Shown here in pieces: positions 7,661 to 11,945 of a stretch of DNA of 11,945 nucleotides. The translations under genes and the position numbers were made by a program. Location: NCBI GenBank assembly GCA_013335235.1, contig JAAXVZ010000013.1, forward strand, positions 1 to 11,945. Direction: 5' to 3'. The notes below the pieces were generated by a model. It was not told where the DNA came from and did no database searches. It was given only the letters and a program-made list of their open reading frames with translations. Source of the stretch: Nanobdellota archaeon (GTDB taxonomy: Archaea; Nanobdellota; Nanobdellia; Woesearchaeales; GW2011-AR15). Numbering within the stretch: the stretch's first letter is position 1; each line of letters starts with the position of its first letter.

Positions 7661-7664
7661 TATG

Positions 7665-9182
7665 ATGGAAATAGCAAAGAAACTTCATCCGCTTGAAAGA
7701 AAAGTACTTCCTCACATTGTAAATCATTCTTCAATAAGTGAACTCGCTAAGGTGTCTGGGTTGCAGGAAGTTGAGGTCATGAGGGCATGCCAGTGGCTTG
7801 AGAACAGGGCGCTTCTCACGATCAAGTCTGAAGAGGCAGATGTAATAGATCTTGACATAAATGGCCATGAGTATAGGAAGAAAGGCTTGCCAGAAAGGAT
7901 TTTTTTGAAGGCGATTGCAGAGAAACCGCACACTATGTCAGAGCTATCCAAGAAACTATCAGGTGAAGAGATAAATATCTGCATAGGACAGTTGCGCAGG
8001 ATAGGTGCGATTGAGATAAAGAAAGAGGCAGAGCTAGTCTTTTCAATCACAGATTCAGGGAGAAAACTGCTTGAAAAAGAGAGTGAAGATGAGAGGCTAT
8101 TGAAAAAGGCATTTCCATTAAAACTTGACACTCTTACAAAAACAGAGTCTCTTGCTGCGGATGAACTGCTGAAGAGAAAACAGATAATAAAGAAGGACAG
8201 ACGAATAGAAAGGACGATCACACTTACGCATGAAGGCGAAAAAGTCGCAAAAGAAAACCTGGATATAGACCTTATAGACAAGGTGACACCTAAGCTATTG
8301 AAATCAGGGGACTGGAAAGGCAAGGAATTCAGGGCATATGATGTCGAGATCAATGTCCCCAGGATATCCGGCGGAAAGAGGCATTTCACGAACCAGGCGC
8401 TGGAATATATCAAGAGCATCTGGTTAGAGCTTGGTTTCAAGGAGATGACAGGCCACTCTGTCCATACAAGTTTCTGGGATCTTGACGCATTATTTGTTCC
8501 CCAGGACCACCCTGCAAGAGAGATGCAGGACACATTTTACCTGAAGACCCCTGCAAAAGGCAAGCTTCCTGAAAAAGAGCTTGTTTCAAGGATCAAGAAG
8601 ACCCATGAGGATGGCTGGACAACAGGAAGCCTCGGCTGGAGAGGAGAATGGAGCAGCGAGAAAGCAAAGGAGAATATCCTTAGGACCCATACGACTGTGC
8701 TTTCTGCTCTGACATTGTCAAAACTGAAGAAAGAGGATCTGCCTGCAAAGTTCTTTGCAGTCGGGAAATGCTACAGGAACGAGACAATGGACTGGAAGCA
8801 TCTCTTCGAGTTCTATCAGGTAGAGGGAATAGTTGTTGATGAGGATGCGAATTTCTCGAATCTGCTTGGGTATCTGAAAGAATTTTTCAGGAAGATGGGC
8901 TATCCTGATGTAAGGATCAGGCCAGGGCATTTCCCTTATACTGAGCCATCTGCAGAAGTTGATGTCTTCCACCCCATACGAAAAGAGTGGGTAGAGCTTG
9001 GAGGCTCAGGGATATTCAGGCCAGAGGTCACAAAGCCATTGATGGGCTATCCTGTTCCTGTGCTTGCATGGGGGCTTGGCCTTGATAGGATAATCAAGGA
9101 ATATTGGGAGATACAGGATTTAAGGGACTCGTACAAGAATGATGTGAAGCAGCTAAGGGATTTTAAGATGTGGTTGAAATGA
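7665..9182 (+). CDS. pheS: Phenylalanyl-tRNA synthetase alpha subunit
   Basis: 505 residues, the usual archaeal length. Catalytic subunit of the alpha2-beta2 class II enzyme that charges tRNA-Phe with phenylalanine. The N-terminal third (about 5-190) is built of winged-helix units typical of archaeal/eukaryotic PheRS alpha, beginning KKLHPLERKVLPHI. The class II core follows: motif 1 and its extension with FWDLDALFVPQDHPAREMQ (270-288), motif 2 with YRNETMDWKHLFEFYQVEG (370-388), and the motif 3 region with GGSGIFRPEV and WGLGLDRI (about 446-476). The start was set by the ribosome-binding site and by the conserved N-terminus; the frame stays open upstream to 7581, but that extension has no family similarity. 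The gene heads a plus-strand operon with a small gene and pheT. Confidence 0.97.
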   Translation: MEIAKKLHPLERKVLPHIVNHSSISELAKVSGLQEVEVMRACQWLENRALLTIKSEEADVIDLDINGHEYRKKGLPERIFLKAIAEKPHTMSELSKKLSGEEINICIGQLRRIGAIEIKKEAELVFSITDSGRKLLEKESEDERLLKKAFPLKLDTLTKTESLAADELLKRKQIIKKDRRIERTITLTHEGEKVAKENLDIDLIDKVTPKLLKSGDWKGKEFRAYDVEINVPRISGGKRHFTNQALEYIKSIWLELGFKEMTGHSVHTSFWDLDALFVPQDHPAREMQDTFYLKTPAKGKLPEKELVSRIKKTHEDGWTTGSLGWRGEWSSEKAKENILRTHTTVLSALTLSKLKKEDLPAKFFAVGKCYRNETMDWKHLFEFYQVEGIVVDEDANFSNLLGYLKEFFRKMGYPDVRIRPGHFPYTEPSAEVDVFHPIRKEWVELGGSGIFRPEVTKPLMGYPVPVLAWGLGLDRIIKEYWEIQDLRDSYKNDVKQLRDFKMWLK

Positions 9183-9194
9183 TGGTGAAGAAAA

Positions 9195-9509
9195 ATGACG
9201 ATAAAATCAGATGAAGAAGCAAAATTCAAGGAACTAGATGAAAGAACAAGCTCGCTTGAACAGAACGCAGATATTAAAGAAAGGATAATGGGAACAGGTG
9301 CATTAGTTAGTGTTACAGTTTTGTCTTATACTGGGTTAGTTCAGAAAAGCAATCGTAGTGATTTTAAAACAGAGATTTTAAATTCTATGCGGCGGATAGA
9401 TGGTTGGATGCCTAGCGTTATAGCTGGCAGCCCAGTGAATATAAAATCTATAAGGTCTGAGGTTAAAAAGATAAGGGACTTAAGGAAAAATCTTTCTTTT
9501 CCTTCTTGA
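9195..9509 (+). CDS. Small unknown protein encoded between pheS and pheT
   Basis: 104 residues. The ATG is 12 bases after the pheS stop, with GGTGA (9184-9188) 6 bases upstream, and its stop lies 9 bases before pheT, so it sits inside the operon with proper translation signals. The N-terminus (1-30) is charged and helical, with a short heptad-like ELDERTSSLEQNADIKER. It is followed by a moderately hydrophobic stretch, IMGTGALVSVTVLSYTGLVQ (31-50), which could be a weak membrane segment or a buried helix, then a basic C-terminal half. I recognise no family. The gene is AT-richer than pheS and pheT, suggesting a later arrival or weaker constraint. A function in tRNA-Phe charging is possible by position only. 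Confidence 0.6.
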   Translation: MTIKSDEEAKFKELDERTSSLEQNADIKERIMGTGALVSVTVLSYTGLVQKSNRSDFKTEILNSMRRIDGWMPSVIAGSPVNIKSIRSEVKKIRDLRKNLSFPS

Positions 9510-9518
9510 TTAGCGAAA

Positions 9519-11162
9519 ATGCCAACAGTAACTATCAACCGCAAAGTATTGGACAGGATAATAGGAAAGAAGCTTCCAGATGACAAGCTGAAAGACAGGA
9601 TCTCGATGCTGGGAACAGACCTTGAGAGGATGGATGACTCTGAGATTGTTGTGGAGATCTTTCCAAACAGGCCAGACATGCTCTCTGAGCAGGGTTTTGG
9701 CAGGGCTATGTGCTCATTTCTCGGTGTCCAGACAGGCCTCAGGAAATACGATGTCAAGAAAAGCGGGGAGAAAGTCATAGTAACAAAAGAAGTCAAGGAT
9801 GTCAGGCCTTTTACAGTGTGCGCTATCGCAAGGAACCTGAAACTCGACGATGAGAAGATAAGAGAGATAATCCAGGTGCAGGAGAAGCTGCATATAACTT
9901 TCTGCAGGAAGAGGAAGAAGGCGGCTATAGGGATATATCCTCTAGAGAAAATCAAGATGCCGATTACTTTCACTGCAAAGAAGCCAGAAGATATAAAATT
10001 CAGGCCTCTTGAAGCGAATAGGGAGATGGCTGCAAATGAAATCCTGGAGCAGCACCCTACCGGAAAAGAGTATGCTCATCTGGTCAAGGGATTGAAGAAA
10101 TACGCTGTTTTCCAGGACGCCAATTCTGAGATATTATCTTTCACGCCTATCATCAACAGCCACAAGACAGGAAAAGTGACTGACGCGACAAAGGAAGTAT
10201 TCATCGAAGTCTCTGGACCGAGCCTGCATACAAATGAGTATGTCCTGAATATCCTGACATGCGCTCTTGCAGACATGGGCGCGCAGATATATTCGATGGA
10301 AGTCGTGTATCCAGATAAGACAATCACAACTCCAAATCTATCTCCAAGGGAAGTTGATTATTCTCTGGATTTCTTGAATAAGACTCTCGGCATTTCCCTT
10401 AACCATAAGGAGTTCAAGGAAAACATGGAAAAGATGGGGTTTGGAGTAGAAAAAGACAAAGTCCTAGTGCCATGCTACAGGCCAGACATCATCCACCAGG
10501 TCGATCTTGCAGAGGATCTGGCTATTGCATATGGCTACGAGACATTTATTCCAGAGCTGCCGAAGAAAGCGACGCCTGGAGAAGAAGATGCTATAGAGAA
10601 ATTCAGGAAAAAGGTATCGATATTGCTTGCAGGGCTGAACATGCTTGAGACCTCAAGCTACCATATCTCGAATAAGGATCTGCAGTTAAAGAAAATGCTC
10701 TTAAAGGAAAAGGACTATGTCGAGCTTGCGAATTCCAAGTCAGAGGATTATACCTTGATGAGATACTCTATGCTAGCCTCCCTGATGCAGATACTTGGGG
10801 AAAACACTCATAATGAATACCCGCAGGACCTATATGAGATGGGTTATATCTTCAGGCAGGATGATGCAGAGGAGACTGGTGTCAGGGAGGATTTGGTTCT
10901 TTCTATAGTTAAATGCGGCCCTGATGCAGAATACACGAAGATAAGGCAAGTATTAGATTACCTGTTTACGAGCCTGGATATGAAATACGAAGTCAAGGAA
11001 GCGTCACACCCAAGTTACATGGAGGGCAGATGTGCCAAAATTATAGTTGGCGGAAAAGATATAGGTTATCTGGGTGAATTAAACCCGCAGGTATTAGAGA
11101 ATTTCGGAGTGAGTATGCCGGCAGCAGGGATGGAGATAAAGTTTTGGGTTATTTATAAATAA
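9519..11162 (+). CDS. pheT: Phenylalanyl-tRNA synthetase beta subunit
   Basis: 547 residues, the archaeal-type short form lacking the bacterial N-terminal tRNA-binding and C-terminal anticodon-binding domains. The N-terminus MPTVTINRKVLDRIIG and the segment VVEIFPNRPDMLSEQGFGRA (44-63) are classical for this subunit. The B3/4 editing-type domain (about 95-260) includes FTPIINSHKTGKVT (208-221). The B5 domain (about 270-340) includes VPCYRPDIIHQVDLAEDLA. The C-terminal catalytic-like domain (about 355-547) ends YLGELNPQVLENF and AAGMEIKF. In B3/4 the segment LHITFCRKRKKAAIGIYPLE (124-143) departs slightly from the usual GRxR...IGIHD form; editing residues cannot be judged from this. The ATG at 9519 lacks a strong ribosome-binding site and may rely on coupling to the small gene before it. 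It partners PheS. Confidence 0.96.
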   Translation: MPTVTINRKVLDRIIGKKLPDDKLKDRISMLGTDLERMDDSEIVVEIFPNRPDMLSEQGFGRAMCSFLGVQTGLRKYDVKKSGEKVIVTKEVKDVRPFTVCAIARNLKLDDEKIREIIQVQEKLHITFCRKRKKAAIGIYPLEKIKMPITFTAKKPEDIKFRPLEANREMAANEILEQHPTGKEYAHLVKGLKKYAVFQDANSEILSFTPIINSHKTGKVTDATKEVFIEVSGPSLHTNEYVLNILTCALADMGAQIYSMEVVYPDKTITTPNLSPREVDYSLDFLNKTLGISLNHKEFKENMEKMGFGVEKDKVLVPCYRPDIIHQVDLAEDLAIAYGYETFIPELPKKATPGEEDAIEKFRKKVSILLAGLNMLETSSYHISNKDLQLKKMLLKEKDYVELANSKSEDYTLMRYSMLASLMQILGENTHNEYPQDLYEMGYIFRQDDAEETGVREDLVLSIVKCGPDAEYTKIRQVLDYLFTSLDMKYEVKEASHPSYMEGRCAKIIVGGKDIGYLGELNPQVLENFGVSMPAAGMEIKFWVIYK

Positions 11163-11183
11163 AATTACTTATTAGTGGTAACA

Positions 11184-11191
11184 TTTATATA
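11184..11191 (+). promoter_or_regulatory. Archaeal TATA-like box downstream of pheT
   Basis: TTTATATA about 22 bases after the pheT stop matches the archaeal TATA consensus well. A start of transcription about 25 bases on would fall at or next to the ATG at 11214, consistent with a leaderless transcript. Confidence 0.5.
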
Positions 11192-11213
11192 CCTGTTCTT
11201 GCTTAGTTTTAGT

Positions 11214-11339
11214 ATGTTGCAGACTTCAGCTACAGAAATGCCTATTGTTGTTGTTGGCCAGGTTGAAGGATGGTTCAGAAAGAAAAATATCTTAAATATA
11301 AATGGAAAAAAATCTCAAGATGGACCCAGGAATACTTAA
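11214..11339 (+). CDS. Short reading frame after the TATA box, possibly the broken 5' end of the next gene
   Basis: A 41-codon frame starting ATGTTGCAGACT, read as MLQTSATEMPIVVVGQVEGW and onward. The ATG is about where transcription from the TATA box at 11184 should begin, so leaderless translation is plausible. The frame runs through an A7 run (11305-11311) and overlaps the first 38 bases of the next open frame in a different phase. It could be a tiny gene, or the true N-terminus of the following protein separated by a one-base indel. No family recognised. Confidence 0.3.
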   Translation: MLQTSATEMPIVVVGQVEGWFRKKNILNINGKKSQDGPRNT

Positions 11340-11832
11340 AGTAATAACAAAAGTTCTTGAAAAAAGAGCTGAAGAGCACGATCTGGATAAATTAGTTATT
11401 GTTTTCTCTGGTAATCCTAGCCGAAGAGATGAGGCTCTAAAAATATTTGAAAGAGAAAAAGGTGCTTTGGATCTTCTTAACCCCCTCCTAGACTATTGTG
11501 AAGTAGGAGAGATGAAAATACACGCAGATATCATGCATGCTAACCGTACAATGGCAAAGCAAAGGGAAATCCCTGAAGCACTCAGAAAAGTTACAGTCTA
11601 TCTAGATTATCTTTATCAAAATAATTATTTATGCTCAGAACGGATGCCTTCTATGAACGCAGTTATGAGAGATTTTAAAGAAATGAGTTTGGGTTTAGTT
11701 TCCTCTTTTGTTGACTCTGCGTTTGGGGATCAAATTTCAACAGATCAAATCTCAAGTGCAAAATTTGGGAGTATTGCAATGGCAAAATCTGCTGCCATTA
11801 CTCGAAAACTCCCTCGGCAACAACAATTTTAA
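11302..11832 (+). CDS. Unknown helical protein with a probably chimeric C-terminus
   Basis: 176 residues as read; I recognise no family. The N-terminal part (about 1-155) is helical and charged (DPGILKVITKVLEKRAEEHD, then DLLNPLLDYCEVGEMKIHAD), with repeated methionines and no signal peptide. An in-frame stop (TAA at 11299-11301) directly precedes the ATG, and no ribosome-binding site is visible; the internal ATG at 11320 is an alternative start, and the true start may lie in the overlapping frame from 11214. The last 20 residues (from about nt 11770) are an out-of-frame reading of sequence that encodes a bacterial-type helicase in another phase, so the stop at 11832 and the C-terminus are unlikely to be genuine. 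Treat the real protein as truncated near residue 156. Confidence 0.5.
   Translation: MEKNLKMDPGILKVITKVLEKRAEEHDLDKLVIVFSGNPSRRDEALKIFEREKGALDLLNPLLDYCEVGEMKIHADIMHANRTMAKQREIPEALRKVTVYLDYLYQNNYLCSERMPSMNAVMRDFKEMSLGLVSSFVDSAFGDQISTDQISSAKFGSIAMAKSAAITRKLPRQQQF
11762..11773. other. Probable chimeric junction (assembly join or recent insertion)
   Basis: Left of this point the sequence is AT-rich and reads as the unknown gene from 11302. Right of it, a different frame gives helicase sequence that is continuous from its first codons but lacks the adjacent Walker B motif. No target-site duplication, inverted repeat or attachment site is visible, which favours an assembly artefact over a mobile insertion. 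The exact base cannot be fixed. Confidence 0.6.
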
Positions 11833-11945
11833 CATGATTGTTGGCGATGGCAAACAAGCCATTTACCGCTGGCGCAGTGGCGACTGGCGATTGCTGGCCG
11901 GCAAACTGGGCGAAAGTTTCCCGGTTTTTGGCCTTAAGAATGAAG
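11771..11945 (+). CDS. Fragment of a bacterial-type UvrD/RecB (AddA-like) helicase, both ends missing
   Basis: Read in codons from 11771, the DNA encodes VLQWQNLLPLLENSLG, then NFNMIVGDGKQAIYRWRSGD, then WRLLAGKLGESFPVFGLKNE. LQWQN followed by GDGKQAIYRWR is the segment just after the Walker B (DEFQDTS) motif and the motif III region of superfamily 1A UvrD/AddA-type helicase-nucleases, in a form I associate with Bacteroidetes. The Walker B motif that should directly precede it is absent; the DNA before 11771 reads as the unrelated unknown gene. Arginine codons here are CGC/CGA and GC is visibly higher than in the archaeal genes, which prefer AGG/AGA. This points to a junction between two genomes at about 11762-11773. 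The frame remains open at the window edge. Confidence 0.75.

Noticed and set aside
7581..7664. N-terminal extension of pheS with Cys-rich residues (CTICRQC)
   Set aside because: PheS homologues begin near KLHPLERKVLP, the AAGGGGGA site supports the ATG at 7665, and the Cys pattern is too short to be a zinc site.
7724..8533. Long open frame antisense to pheS (269 codons)
   Set aside because: It is rich in Ser, Phe and Leu, as expected from the complement of a Lys/Glu-rich gene, and pheS is certain on the other strand.
9341..9973. Antisense open frame across the small gene and the start of pheT
   Set aside because: Shadow of plus-strand coding sequence, Ser/Phe/Leu-rich, with no promoter or ribosome-binding site.
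11771..11945. Native archaeal helicase gene starting at the ATG at 11834
   Set aside because: Helicase similarity begins upstream of that ATG without its Walker B motif, and codon use differs from the rest, so it is an internal fragment of a foreign gene.

Overview
The window looks like an archaeal genome fragment, most likely from a DPANN lineage (Woesearchaeota/Pacearchaeota-like). Supporting signs are an archaeal-type pheS/pheT pair, AT-rich TATA-like elements ahead of transcription units, heavy use of AGG/AGA arginine and ATA isoleucine codons, a long helix-hairpin-helix plus coiled-coil protein, and tightly packed genes. The lineage is an inference from gene style; no marker allows a firm placement. 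Gene 1 is cut by the left edge. The right edge appears to be cut inside a piece of foreign (bacterial-like) sequence.

Layout. (1) 1-1881, plus strand: the 3' part of a large helix-hairpin-helix/coiled-coil protein. (2) 7503 down to 1878, minus strand: four closely spaced genes that look like one operon. In transcription order they are an unrecognised 562-residue protein, a xylose-isomerase/endonuclease-IV-like TIM-barrel protein with a very large internal insertion, a fused nucleotidyltransferase/HEPN-like protein, and an RNA 3'-terminal phosphate cyclase (rtcA). rtcA and gene 1 converge and their stop codons share one CTAG. (3) 7504-7664: a divergent intergenic region with a TATA-like element usable in both directions. 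(4) 7665-11162, plus strand: pheS, a small unknown gene, and pheT, encoding the two subunits of phenylalanyl-tRNA synthetase with an unusual small gene between them. (5) 11163 to about 11770: a clear TATA-like box followed by two short overlapping reading frames of unknown function, possibly one gene broken at an A7 run. (6) From about 11770 to the end: sequence whose +2-frame translation is an unmistakable piece of a bacterial UvrD/RecB-type helicase, with different codon use and higher GC. I read this as an assembly chimera or, less likely, a recent insertion.

How the genes may work together. pheS and pheT make the tetrameric enzyme that charges tRNA-Phe. The minus-strand operon joins an RNA end-modifying enzyme (RtcA), a putative nucleotidyltransferase fused to a HEPN-like domain, a metal-site TIM barrel of the type seen in AP endonucleases and sugar isomerases, and an unknown partner whose stop codon lies one base from the TIM-barrel start. 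That combination is suggestive of RNA or nucleotide end processing, but only RtcA has a well-established activity, so the shared function remains a hypothesis. I saw no tRNA, rRNA, CRISPR array, insertion sequence or integrase.
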